From assembly GCA_963790525.1 (NCBI GenBank), contig CAWBOV010000004.1:372001-436000 (forward strand): 64,000 nt of DNA. The letters run 5' to 3'. Source of the DNA: CAWBOV01 sp963790525 (GTDB taxonomy: Bacteria > Actinomycetota > Actinomycetes > Mycobacteriales > Jatrophihabitantaceae). Made by a program: the position numbers and the translations under genes. Of this stretch, positions 34,898 through 42,834 are shown in pieces. The notes under the pieces were generated by a model, which saw nothing but the letters and a program-made list of their open reading frames with translations, did not search any database and was not told the origin of the DNA. Numbering within the stretch: the first letter of the stretch is position 1; every line of letters begins with the position of its first letter.

Positions 34898-35812
34898 ATG
34901 ACCGATCCTGCACTGGACGTCGGTCGGCTGCGCCTGCTGCGCGAGGTCGCGCTGCGCGGGACGATCGCCGCGGCGGCCCGCTCGCTCGGGCTCACGGCGT
35001 CCGCGGTGTCCCAGCAGCTGACCGTCCTGGAGCGCGAAGCCGGCACTCCGCTGCTGGACCGTTCCCCCCGGGGAGTCGTCCTCACCGGCGCTGGTCAGGC
35101 CCTCAGCGACCGGGCCGCGGCCATCCTGGAACTGCTCACCGAGGCGCGCGCGGACCTCGACCGCCTGCACGGTGAGGTCGCGGGGGAGGTGTCGCTCGCG
35201 ACGGTCGCCAGCGCGGCGGCGACGATCGTGTCCGACGCGGTGCTGGCACTGCGCACGCGGCACGCCGACGTCGTGCTGCGGGTGCAGACCGCGGAGCCCG
35301 CCCGCAGCCTGGAGTTGCTCCTGACCGGCGACGTCGACCTGGCCCTGGTGGACTCCTACGACTACCAGCCCGTCGCGCTGCCCGACCATCTCGTCGTGGC
35401 CGAACTGCGTACCGAGCCGCTGGTCGTCCTCGCCCCGCGCGGGCTGCTCCCGCCGCGGAGGAAGGTGACGCTGGCGGCTCTGGCCGGCTACGACTGGGTG
35501 ATGCCTCCGGACGACGCGGCCTGCGGGTTCGCGGTGCGGTCGGCGTGCCGGGCGGAGGGGTACGAGCCGCGCGTGCGGTGGGAGACCGACGACATGGCGC
35601 TGCTGGTGAAGGCGGTGGCGGCCGGGCACGGCGTCGCGGTGCTTCCCCGGCTGGCGGTGGCCGGTGACACGGCGCTCGTCGATCTCCACCCGCTCGCCGA
35701 CCCGGTCATGACCCGGCGTCTGGCCGTCGTCACCCGGTCGGCGAGTGCCGGCCGGCCGGTGATCCAGGCCGTGCTGGCGGCACTGTCGGACTCCGCGGGC
35801 GCGCCCGGCTAG
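34898..35812 (+). CDS. LysR-family transcriptional regulator of the adjacent lysine degradation genes
   Basis: A 304-residue LysR-type regulator with N-terminal winged helix (LREVALRGTIAAAARSLGLT, then SAVSQQLTVLEREAG at residues 26-40) and a type-2 periplasmic-binding effector domain. It is transcribed divergently from the lysine dehydrogenase/ALDH7 operon, the standard arrangement for a regulator of its neighbour. The effector is probably lysine or an intermediate, by inference. The stop TAG (35810-35812) shares the palindrome CTAG with the stop of the convergent methyltransferase gene. Confidence 0.9.
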   Translation: MTDPALDVGRLRLLREVALRGTIAAAARSLGLTASAVSQQLTVLEREAGTPLLDRSPRGVVLTGAGQALSDRAAAILELLTEARADLDRLHGEVAGEVSLATVASAAATIVSDAVLALRTRHADVVLRVQTAEPARSLELLLTGDVDLALVDSYDYQPVALPDHLVVAELRTEPLVVLAPRGLLPPRRKVTLAALAGYDWVMPPDDAACGFAVRSACRAEGYEPRVRWETDDMALLVKAVAAGHGVAVLPRLAVAGDTALVDLHPLADPVMTRRLAVVTRSASAGRPVIQAVLAALSDSAGAPG

Positions 35813-36447
35813 CGCTTGACGGCGACCAGCAGGCCGTCGCCCACCGGCAGCAGTGCCGGAACCAGCGAGTCGTCGTCGCGGACGGCACGCACCAGCTCGC
35901 GGATCGCCACGGTGGCGTCGTCGCGGGCGCCGGGGTCGGCCACGCGGTCGTGGCGCAGCGTGTTGTCGAAGGCGACGATGCCGCCGCTGCGGAGCAACCG
36001 CACCGCCTGGGCGTAGTAGTCCCCATAGGCGATCTTGTCGGCGTCGACGAAGACCAGGTCGTACGCGCCGTCGGTCATCCGCGGCAGGACCTCGCCCGCG
36101 GCACCGTTGATGATCCGGAAACGGCCGGGGGCGAAACCGGCCTGGGAGTAGGCCTCGCGCGCGGCCTTCTGGTGCTCCGGCTCGATGTCGACGGTGGTGA
36201 GGACGCCGTCGGGCCGCATCCCGCGCAGCAGCCACAGTCCGGAGGTGCCGGCGCCGGTGCCGATCTCGACCACGGCCTTGGCGTTGAGGGCGGCCGCAAG
36301 GAACCGCAGCGTCGCGCCGCCGGCGGGACCGATCGGGATGCACCCCAGCTCGAGGCCGCGTGCGCGGGCGGCGAGGAGGATGTCGTCCTCGTCCACCCAG
36401 CTCTCGACGAACGTCAGACTCGGAACGCCCAGCATCGCTTCAGCCAT
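35809..36447 (-). CDS. Class I SAM-dependent O-methyltransferase (Rv1220c-like)
   Basis: A 212-residue methyltransferase of the catechol-O-methyltransferase-like family (methyltransferase_24/O-methyltransferase type 3). The SAM motif I is EIGTGAGTSGLW (about 60-71), motif II VDIEPEHQ, the metal-binding pair is in VFVDADK and DNTL, and the length is standard. In Mycobacterium tuberculosis the homologue Rv1220c lies just upstream of sigE, divergently, matching the layout here apart from the inserted decarboxylase gene. The acceptor is unknown. Its stop overlaps that of the LysR gene by 3 bases within CTAG. Confidence 0.88.
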   Translation of the reverse strand: MAEAMLGVPSLTFVESWVDEDDILLAARARGLELGCIPIGPAGGATLRFLAAALNAKAVVEIGTGAGTSGLWLLRGMRPDGVLTTVDIEPEHQKAAREAYSQAGFAPGRFRIINGAAGEVLPRMTDGAYDLVFVDADKIAYGDYYAQAVRLLRSGGIVAFDNTLRHDRVADPGARDDATVAIRELVRAVRDDDSLVPALLPVGDGLLVAVKR

Positions 36448-36493
36448 GACGGGCAGCCTATCGCCGGAGCGCCCCTGCGTGGACCAGACCCGC

Positions 36494-37849
36494 TCAGCGC
36501 ATCGTGTCGATGATCTTTGCCAGATCGTCGACCGTCGTGAGCGGGTTGACGACGGCGAACCGGGTGCACACCTGGCCGCGGTGGGAACTGGCCGTGACGA
36601 AGGCGAACTGGTCCGACAGCAGCCGGTCGGTCCAGGCGGAGTAGTCCGACGACTCCCACCCGATCCGCTCGAAGATCAGCACGGACAGGTCCGGCTCGAC
36701 CAGCATGCGCAGGTGGTCGGCGCGTTCGATCAACTCGGCGCCCGCCCGCGCCACGGCGAGGGTCTTCTCGACGGCGTCGGTGTAGGCGCGGGTCCCGTTG
36801 ACGGCCAGGGAGAACCAGAACGGCAGGCCCCGGGCGCGCCGGGTGAGCTGGATCGCGAAGTCCGACGGGTTCCACTCGCCCTCGACCGTGACCGCGTCGA
36901 GGTAGCCGGCGTGCTGGGTGTGGGCGGCGCGCCCCAGGTTCGGGTCCCGGTAGAGGAGCGCGCAGGCGTCGTAGGGCGCGAAGAACCACTTGTGCGGATC
37001 GACGATGAACGAGTCGGCCAGCTCGATCCCCTCGTAGAGGTGCCGCACGCTCGGCGCGGCCAGCCCGGCGCCGCCGTAGGCGCCGTCGACGTGCAGCCAC
37101 CAGCCGTTCTCGCGGGCCACCTCGCCGAGGCCCGCGATGTCGTCCACGACGCCGAGGTTGGTCGACCCCGCGGTCGCCACGACGGCGAAGACACCGTCGC
37201 GCCGCTCCGGCGGCAGCTCGTCGACGACCGCGCGCAGGGCGGCACCGGTCATCCGGCCGCGCTCGTCCTCGGGGACCTCGATCACGTCGACGTCCATCAC
37301 GACCTTCAGCGCGTGCTTGACCGAGGAGTGCGTCTCCGTGGTGACGCAGACGCCCCACCGCTGCGGCAGGTTGACGCGGTCGCGCTTGGCGGTCTCACGG
37401 GCGGCGACCAGGGCGGACAGGTTGCCGATCGTGCCGCCCTGGACGAACACACCGCCCGCGCCCTCGCCCATCCCGGCCAGGTCGGCGATCCAGCGCAGCG
37501 CCTGGTTCTCGGCGTACACCGCGCCGGAGCCCTCCAGCCACGAGCCGCCGTACACGCTGGACGCCCCGACGAGCATGTCGAAGGCAGCGGCGGCCTTGGA
37601 CGGTGCGCCGGGGATGAACGACAGGTAGCGCGGATGATCCACCGACAGGCAGGACTGGGCCAGGATCTCCGTCCACAACTCCACCGCGTCCTGCCCCATG
37701 CCGTCCTCGGTGATCGTCTGTCCGGCCGCCGCGGTGAGCTCCTCGGGCGTTGACGTGCGATCCAGCGGGGCGGGCTCGGTGAGGCGGGTCAGGCAGTGAT
37801 CGGCCAGGGAACGGATGAGGAGGTCGACCTCCGGAGTGAACTCATGCAC
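36494..37849 (-). CDS. Group II PLP-dependent decarboxylase (aromatic-L-amino-acid/glutamate decarboxylase family)
   Basis: A 451-residue PLP enzyme. The PLP-binding lysine is in DPHKWFFAPYDACALL (about 285-300). The cofactor-stacking His is in VTTETHSSVKHAL and the Asp in HVDGAYGG. The N-terminal PRYLSFIPGAPSKAAA region matches the substrate loop of the family. Members decarboxylate aromatic amino acids, histidine, glutamate or diaminobutyrate; the side-chain pocket cannot be read by eye. It stands alone between the methyltransferase and sigE, breaking the otherwise mycobacterial-like order. Confidence 0.82.
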   Translation of the reverse strand: MHEFTPEVDLLIRSLADHCLTRLTEPAPLDRTSTPEELTAAAGQTITEDGMGQDAVELWTEILAQSCLSVDHPRYLSFIPGAPSKAAAAFDMLVGASSVYGGSWLEGSGAVYAENQALRWIADLAGMGEGAGGVFVQGGTIGNLSALVAARETAKRDRVNLPQRWGVCVTTETHSSVKHALKVVMDVDVIEVPEDERGRMTGAALRAVVDELPPERRDGVFAVVATAGSTNLGVVDDIAGLGEVARENGWWLHVDGAYGGAGLAAPSVRHLYEGIELADSFIVDPHKWFFAPYDACALLYRDPNLGRAAHTQHAGYLDAVTVEGEWNPSDFAIQLTRRARGLPFWFSLAVNGTRAYTDAVEKTLAVARAGAELIERADHLRMLVEPDLSVLIFERIGWESSDYSAWTDRLLSDQFAFVTASSHRGQVCTRFAVVNPLTTVDDLAKIIDTMR

Positions 37850-37956
37850 GCGAGCACACTAGGCCGAAGGCGGAGCGCGAGTCACTTGCCCGAGCCGTCA
37901 CGGAAACACCGCAGTTGCCGCACAGCGGGCGCACAGGTGGCGCGTCGACAATAATC

Positions 37957-37984
37957 GGGAACGTAGCGGTCACCGATCACGTTT
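37957..37984 (+). promoter_or_regulatory. Predicted sigma-E-type autoregulatory promoter of sigE
   Basis: GGGAAC (37957-37962) is followed by exactly 17 bp and then CGTTT (37980-37984). This is the ECF sigma-E promoter pattern (GGAAC ... CGTT) known from mycobacteria and streptomycetes. It lies 35-45 bp before the sigE start codon, which suggests that SigE transcribes its own gene. Confidence 0.65.
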
Positions 37985-38027
37985 GGCCCTACGAAGGCAA
38001 GACATCCGATGGGAGAGCGTGACCGAC

Positions 38028-38699
38028 GTGACCGAGGCTGCTGTGACGGCAACCCAGACCTCGACCGACCTCGAGGGCCAGTCCGCTGCCCTCGACGTAG
38101 GTGCCCTCGATGTAGGTGCCGCCGCCGACCGCGCCGCCGCCGACCGCGCCGCCTGGGTCCCGCCCACCTGGGACGAGGTCGTGCGCCAGCATGCCGACCG
38201 CGTCTACCGCCTCGCCTACCGGCTGTCCGGCAACCGCGCCGACGCCGAGGACCTGACCCAGGAGACGTTCGTCCGGGTCTTCCGCTCCCTCGCCGACTAC
38301 ACGCCCGGGACGTTCGAGGGCTGGCTGCACCGCATCACGACGAACCTCTTCCTGGACATGGTCAGGCGGCGGGCGCGTATCCGCTTCGACGCGCTTCCCG
38401 ACGACGCCGCGGACCGTCTCGCATCAGCCGCGTCCGGCCCGGAACAGCGCTACGCGGAGAACCACCTCGACCCCGAGATCCAGGACGCCCTCGACGCGCT
38501 GCCCGCCGACTTCCGCGCCGCCGTGGTGCTGTGCGACCTCGAGGAGTTGTCCTACGAGGAGATCGCGGCCACTCTGGGTGTGAAGGTCGGCACGGTGCGC
38601 TCGCGCATCCACCGCGGCCGGGTGCTCCTCCGCGAGGCCCTGGCCCACCGGGCGCCGGGTGTGCGACCGCTCGAACCCGCCGAGCCCGAGGGGATGTGA
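38028..38699 (+). CDS. sigE: ECF RNA polymerase sigma factor SigE
   Basis: An ECF sigma factor of about 223 residues controlling envelope stress. Region 2 includes YRLAYRLSGNRADAEDLTQE and TFVRVFRSL; region 4 includes DALPADFRAAVVLCDLEELS, then VKVGTVRSRIHRGRVLL. Among the tandem in-frame GTGs, 38028 stands at a good distance (10 nt) from GGGAGAG at 38011-38017; GTG 38019 is the alternative. The N-terminal 40 residues hold two in-frame tandem duplications (ALDVG twice, AADRA twice). It is followed by rseA, htrA and tatB as in Mycobacterium tuberculosis Rv1221-Rv1224. Confidence 0.92.
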   Translation: MTEAAVTATQTSTDLEGQSAALDVGALDVGAAADRAAADRAAWVPPTWDEVVRQHADRVYRLAYRLSGNRADAEDLTQETFVRVFRSLADYTPGTFEGWLHRITTNLFLDMVRRRARIRFDALPDDAADRLASAASGPEQRYAENHLDPEIQDALDALPADFRAAVVLCDLEELSYEEIAATLGVKVGTVRSRIHRGRVLLREALAHRAPGVRPLEPAEPEGM

Positions 38700-38701
38700 C
38701 A

Positions 38702-39346
38702 GTGACCCGCAGCCTGCACTTCCTGACCGTCCAGCACCTCTCCGACGAGGCGGTCGCCGCCTTCGCCGACGGCGTCCTCAGCGGAGCGCCGAAGTCACGC
38801 GCCTCCCAGCACATCGCGGTCTGCGCGGACTGCGCCGAAGCCGTGCGCGAACAGCGCCAGGCCAGCTACGCCCTGCGTGCCGCCGCCGCTCCGTCCGTCC
38901 CGATGGGACTGCTGGATCGGCTGCGGTGCCTGCCCATCACGACCGACCTCACCCCGCCCGGCCCGCAGCCCAGCGGCCTGGGGGAGGGCGGCCAGCTCGT
39001 CTTCGCCGCGTACACGGCGCCGGTGCCGGCCCCCGCGCCTCCGGTCGCCCCGCCCGCTCCGGTTCTTCCGTCCCCGCACGAGCCGAACGAGCACCGCTTC
39101 CTGGCCACGCCCCGCCGGGTGTTCGCCACCAGTTTCGGCGTCACGACCGCCGCGGCCGCCGCCGTCATGGTGGGCGTCCTCGCCTCGACCGCCGCCACCG
39201 CGGGCGGGACCCCGGCACCCGCGTCCGAGCTGAACCAGCACAGCCAGATCGGTCAGGTCGCCCACGCCGGGGCCACCCCGCAGGTCGGGCAGGTCGGGCA
39301 GCCGGCCGGATTCGTCTCGGTCCTCCATCTCACTGGGCCGCGGTGA
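38702..39346 (+). CDS. rseA: Zinc-binding anti-sigma factor RseA
   Basis: A 214-residue membrane protein beginning at GTG 38702, 2 nt after sigE. The N-terminal domain carries HIAVCADC, the HxxxCxxC zinc motif of anti-sigma factors that bind region 2/4 of an ECF sigma. A long Pro/Ala linker and one transmembrane helix (about 158-180) follow, then a short external tail with repeated QVGQVGQ. It would hold SigE inactive until cell-envelope stress. The stop overlaps the htrA start (GTGA at 39343). Confidence 0.88.
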   Translation: MTRSLHFLTVQHLSDEAVAAFADGVLSGAPKSRASQHIAVCADCAEAVREQRQASYALRAAAAPSVPMGLLDRLRCLPITTDLTPPGPQPSGLGEGGQLVFAAYTAPVPAPAPPVAPPAPVLPSPHEPNEHRFLATPRRVFATSFGVTTAAAAAVMVGVLASTAATAGGTPAPASELNQHSQIGQVAHAGATPQVGQVGQPAGFVSVLHLTGPR

Positions 39347-41001
39347 CCGACGAACCGCAGCAGCCGCTGGACGGGGGACCGCAGGCCCGGGCAACGCCGT
39401 CGCCACAGTCCTCGCCGCCATCGGACACGGCAGGTTCCGACGCAGCCGATCCGTGGGCTCGTCCGGTAGGCGTCGCGAGCTCGTTCGGCGACCACCCGGA
39501 GCTGCCTCCGTCCCCGCCGGCCCGTCATGTCGCGCCGCCCGGAGCCGAGGAGGCCTTCGGACCGCCGCTGGGGTCCGGCGACGCGTTCGCTCCGCTGCCC
39601 GGTGAGCGACTGCTGCCGCGTCACGGCGCTCCCGCCGAACCCGTCCACCCGATGCTGCGTGCCGCGTTCGACCGTGCACCCGGTGCCGAGGGCCCCTTCG
39701 ACGCGCCCGCGGGCAGCCGGCTCGATCCCGCCCAGGCGGACGCCGCTCCCCGCTGGTGGAAGGACGACGCCGCAACCGACCCGTGGCGCGACCCCCAGTC
39801 GCCGTTCTGGCTGGGGCGCGCGGCGCTGTTCCTGCAGGATCGCCCGCTCGCGATGGGCGACGGCGAGGAGTTGCCCGAGGACGTCGAGGACGACGAGCCG
39901 GCCGAGCCTGCGCCTGTTGCGGGCACCCGTGTCGGTCTCAGCCTCCTGCTGACCATCGTGCTGGTCGCGCTCCTGGCCGGTGGTCTCGGCGGCGGCGCCG
40001 GGTACTGGCTCACCAAGTCCGGCAACGGCGCCCTCCACGACCCGGATGTCTCGCTGGCCCAGGGCAGTACCCCCGCCAACCGCCCGCCGGGTTCGGTCGC
40101 CGACATCGCCAAGCGCGTGACGCCGTCCGTCGTCGAGGTCCAGGTCCAGGGCACCTCCGCATCCGACATCGGCTCCGGGGTCGTCATCGACAAGGGCGGC
40201 TACATCCTCACCAACAACCACGTCATCACCGCCGCGGCGACCGGGGGCTCGATCCGCGTGGTCTTCAGCGACAACACGATCGCCGTCGCCAGGATCGTCG
40301 GCCGCGACCCCGTCACCGACCTCGCGGTCCTCAAGGTGTCCGGCGCCAAGCTGACGGTGGCCAGCCTGGGCGACTCCAGCACCCTGGCCGTCGGCGATCC
40401 GGTCATCGCCATCGGCTCACCGCTCGGCCTCAGCGGCACCGTGACCACCGGGATCGTGTCCGCGGTGAACCGTGCTGTAGCGGTGGCCGGCGAGGGCAAC
40501 GATCCCGAGATCGTCTTCTCGGCCATCCAGACCGACGCCTCGATCAACCCCGGCAACTCGGGCGGCGCGCTGGTGGCAGCCGACGGGACGGTCATCGGGA
40601 TCAACTCGAGCATCGACACGCTGGGCTCGACGAGCGGCGGCCAGAGCGGCAGCATCGGCCTGGGCTTCGCCATCCCCATCAACTCCGCCCGTGACATCGC
40701 CGCCCAGCTGATCAAGACCGGCAAGGCGGTGCACGCGACGCTCGGTGTGAAGACCCGCAGCGTGACCGACGGCAACCGCGAGGGCGCGTACATCCTGCAG
40801 GTCGACCCGGGCAGTCCCGCGGCCAAGGCGGGGCTCAAGGAGGGCGACGTCATCAAGCTCGTCGACGGTTCGCTGATCATCACGTCGGAGGACCTCACCG
40901 TCGCGATCAGCAACCACAAACCCGGCCAGACGGTGACGGTGCGCTACATCCGAGGCAGCACCGAGTCCGACGTCGCGGTGACGCTGGGAACGGATTCCTG
41001 A
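39343..41001 (+). CDS. htrA: Membrane-anchored HtrA/DegP-type serine protease with PDZ domain
   Basis: A 552-residue protease. About 200 N-terminal residues are proline-rich and cytoplasmic. A membrane helix (GLSLLLTIVLVALLAGGLGG) follows, then a trypsin-like domain with His in TNNHVITA, Asp in DPVTDLAVLKV and Ser in NPGNSGGAL. The C-terminal PDZ domain ends the protein. It degrades or refolds damaged exported proteins outside the membrane. Its position after sigE-rseA, with stop-start overlap, puts it in the envelope-stress operon, as HtrA (Rv1223) in Mycobacterium tuberculosis. Confidence 0.93.
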   Translation: MTDEPQQPLDGGPQARATPSPQSSPPSDTAGSDAADPWARPVGVASSFGDHPELPPSPPARHVAPPGAEEAFGPPLGSGDAFAPLPGERLLPRHGAPAEPVHPMLRAAFDRAPGAEGPFDAPAGSRLDPAQADAAPRWWKDDAATDPWRDPQSPFWLGRAALFLQDRPLAMGDGEELPEDVEDDEPAEPAPVAGTRVGLSLLLTIVLVALLAGGLGGGAGYWLTKSGNGALHDPDVSLAQGSTPANRPPGSVADIAKRVTPSVVEVQVQGTSASDIGSGVVIDKGGYILTNNHVITAAATGGSIRVVFSDNTIAVARIVGRDPVTDLAVLKVSGAKLTVASLGDSSTLAVGDPVIAIGSPLGLSGTVTTGIVSAVNRAVAVAGEGNDPEIVFSAIQTDASINPGNSGGALVAADGTVIGINSSIDTLGSTSGGQSGSIGLGFAIPINSARDIAAQLIKTGKAVHATLGVKTRSVTDGNREGAYILQVDPGSPAAKAGLKEGDVIKLVDGSLIITSEDLTVAISNHKPGQTVTVRYIRGSTESDVAVTLGTDS

Positions 41002-41054
41002 CGAATTCAGCTCGTGCGGCGGTGTTGTACACGAACGCCGATTAGGCTGGGCGC

Positions 41055-41426
41055 GTGTTCAACCTGGGGCCCTTCGAGATCGCTGTCCTGCTCGTGGTCG
41101 CGCTCGTCGTGTTCGGCCCGGACAAGCTGCCGACGCTGGCCAAGGACGCCGCCCGCATGCTCAAGACGCTGCGGGATCTGACCCAGAACGCGCGCACCCA
41201 GCTCACCGACGAACTCGGCCCGGAGTTCCGCGACCTGGACCTCAGCTCGCTCAACCCGCGCACCGCGATCACCCGCGCCCTTCTCAACGACAGCTCGTCA
41301 GAGGACGAGGCCCGCTCCGGAGTCGACCTGAGCAAGGACGAGTCCGCGGACAAGCCGGTCTCGCGGCCGGCCGCACCACCCCTGCGCCGGGATGAGTCCG
41401 CTCCGTACGACCTCGACGCCACCTGA
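41055..41426 (+). CDS. tatB: Sec-independent protein translocase subunit TatB
   Basis: A 123-residue protein: an N-terminal membrane helix with the FNLGPFEIAVLLVVALVVFG pattern, the conserved FGP(D)KLP hinge, an amphipathic helix (KDAARMLKTLRDLTQNAR), and a disordered acidic/basic tail. TatB pairs with TatC in exporting folded proteins. GTG 41055 begins just 53 nt after htrA, in the order sigE-rseA-htrA-tatB found in mycobacteria. The stop is followed by a palindrome-rich array that separates it from the convergent mrp gene. Confidence 0.93.
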   Translation: MFNLGPFEIAVLLVVALVVFGPDKLPTLAKDAARMLKTLRDLTQNARTQLTDELGPEFRDLDLSSLNPRTAITRALLNDSSSEDEARSGVDLSKDESADKPVSRPAAPPLRRDESAPYDLDAT

Positions 41427-41446
41427 CCCGAGCTGCGCGCCTGGTG

Positions 41447-41574
41447 AGCGTTCACCTGAACCCACCCAGTTCAGCGCGTTCACGTGAACCACTCTGACGG
41501 CGCGTGCACCTGAACCCACCCAAGAGGTGCGTTCACGTGAACGCACCCAGGCGGTGCGTGCACGTGAACGCACC
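41447..41574. repeat. Five degenerate ~27-bp units with palindromic GTTCANNTGAAC cores
   Basis: Between convergent tatB and mrp, five related units occur 26-28 bp apart. Cores are GTTCACCTGAAC (41450-41461), GTTCACGTGAAC (41478-41489), GTGCACCTGAAC (about 41504-41515), GTTCACGTGAAC (41531-41542) and GTGCACGTGAAC (about 41558-41569). The fourth is part of a 22-bp perfect palindrome, 41526-41547. Each carries TGA on the right strand. A bidirectional terminator function is plausible. There is no unique spacer sequence, so it is not a CRISPR array. Confidence 0.85.
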
Positions 41575-41595
41575 CCGGGCAGGCAGGCCGGCGGG

Positions 41596-42759
41596 TCAGC
41601 GGGCTGCTGCCGACAACCCGAGGGAACGGCCGAGCAGGCTTCCCTGCCGCTTGGCCAACGTCTCGGCGACCGCGGCGAGGGCCAGTCCGGCGGGTGAGTC
41701 CGGGGAGGTGAGGACCACCGGGTCACCGGAGTCGCCACCCTCCCGCACACGGGGGTCGAGGGGCACCTGGCCCAGCAGAGGCACGCGGGTTCCCGTCGAG
41801 GTGGTGAGTGAATCCGACACCGCCGCGCCACCGCCGCTGCCGAAGATGTCCATCCGGGTGCCGTCGGGCAGCTCCAGCCAGGACATGTTCTCGATGACGC
41901 CGACGATCTGCTGGTGCGTCTGCAGGGCGATGGAGCCGGCCCGCTCGGCAACCTCCCGCGCGGCGAGCTGAGGAGTGGTGACGATCAGCAGTTCGGCCGA
42001 GGGCACCAGCTGCGCGATCGAGATCGCGATGTCGCCCGTGCCCGGGGGCAGGTCGACGAGGAGCACGTCCAGGTCGCCCCAGAAGACGTCGGCGAGGAAC
42101 TGCTGCAACGCCCGGTGGAGCATCGGGCCGCGCCACACGACGGCGACGTTGCCGGGGGTGAACATGCCGATGGAGATGACCTTCACCCCGTGGGCGGACG
42201 GAGGCATGATCATCTTGTCCACCTGCGTGGGCTTGCCCTCGACGCCGAGCATCCGGGGGATGGAGAAGCCGTAGATGTCCGCGTCGAGCACGCCGACCGA
42301 CAGACCCTTGGCCGCCAGCGCCACGGCGAGGTTGACCGTCACCGAGGACTTGCCGACCCCGCCCTTGCCCGAGGCCACCGCGTAGACGCGGGTGCGCGAG
42401 CCGGGCTGGGCGAAGGGGATCTCGCTCTCCGGCTGGCCGCCGCGCAGCTGCTGACGCAGGGCGGTGCGCTGCTCGTCGTTCATCACGCCGAGGTCGACCT
42501 TGACGCCGGTCACGCCTGGCACGGTCTGGACCGCGGCCGTCACCTCGCGGGTGAGCTGGGCCTTCATCGGGCACCCGGCGACGGTCAGCAGGATCACGAC
42601 CGTCACCGCCCCGGCGGCGTCCACCGCGACGGACTCGATCATGTTCAGCTCGTCGATCGGCTTGCCGATCTCGGGGTCGTTGACGGTGGCCAGGGCCGCA
42701 CGGAGCGCGGATTCTTCGACGGGGGGCACGTCTGCGATCGTACGTACGGACCCTGGCAC
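41596..42759 (-). CDS. mrp: Mrp/NBP35-type Fe-S cluster carrier ATPase
   Basis: A 387-residue P-loop ATPase with an N-terminal MIP18-like domain (ATVNDPEIGKPIDELNMI and TVAGCPMKAQL). The deviant Walker A is SGKGGVGKSS (about 129-138), followed by switch I DADIYGFS and DLPPGTGD. The family carries Fe-S clusters to apoproteins. The C-terminal CxxC that binds the bridging cluster in many homologues is not visible: the region after IENMSWLELPDGTRMDIFGSG lacks it. GTG 42759 is used; GTG 42729 is a possible shorter start. Homologue Rv1229c lies in the same neighbourhood. Confidence 0.9.
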   Translation of the reverse strand: MPGSVRTIADVPPVEESALRAALATVNDPEIGKPIDELNMIESVAVDAAGAVTVVILLTVAGCPMKAQLTREVTAAVQTVPGVTGVKVDLGVMNDEQRTALRQQLRGGQPESEIPFAQPGSRTRVYAVASGKGGVGKSSVTVNLAVALAAKGLSVGVLDADIYGFSIPRMLGVEGKPTQVDKMIMPPSAHGVKVISIGMFTPGNVAVVWRGPMLHRALQQFLADVFWGDLDVLLVDLPPGTGDIAISIAQLVPSAELLIVTTPQLAAREVAERAGSIALQTHQQIVGVIENMSWLELPDGTRMDIFGSGGGAAVSDSLTTSTGTRVPLLGQVPLDPRVREGGDSGDPVVLTSPDSPAGLALAAVAETLAKRQGSLLGRSLGLSAAAR

Positions 42760-42795
42760 CGTCCTACCGGGGAGGCCTCATGGCCTCGCCGGGAG

Positions 42796-42828
42796 GGTCG
42801 GCCCGGCCGGGGGAGGGCCGGGCCGACC
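42796..42828 (-). terminator. Strong terminator hairpin downstream of the Rpf-like gene
   Basis: A 13-bp perfect inverted repeat (GGTCGGCCCGGCC at 42796-42808 and its complement at 42816-42828, loop of 7) begins 6 bp beyond the leftward stop codon at 42835. There is no U-tract, as usual in high-GC actinobacteria. It separates this gene from mrp. Confidence 0.85.
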
Positions 42829-42834
42829 GCGGGT

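Noticed and set aside
41447..41574. CRISPR-like repeat array
   Set aside because: Units follow each other directly with no unique spacers, repeat length is too short, and no cas gene is near.
41298..41971. Open frames on both strands across the palindrome array, giving repeated VHVNAP peptides
   Set aside because: They arise from the array itself and from the antisense of mrp. There is no ribosome site, and real genes (tatB, mrp) occupy both sides.
42109..42240. Possible degenerate C-terminal CxxC of Mrp in another frame
   Set aside because: The correct frame is continuous and simply lacks CxxC; no frameshift is needed.
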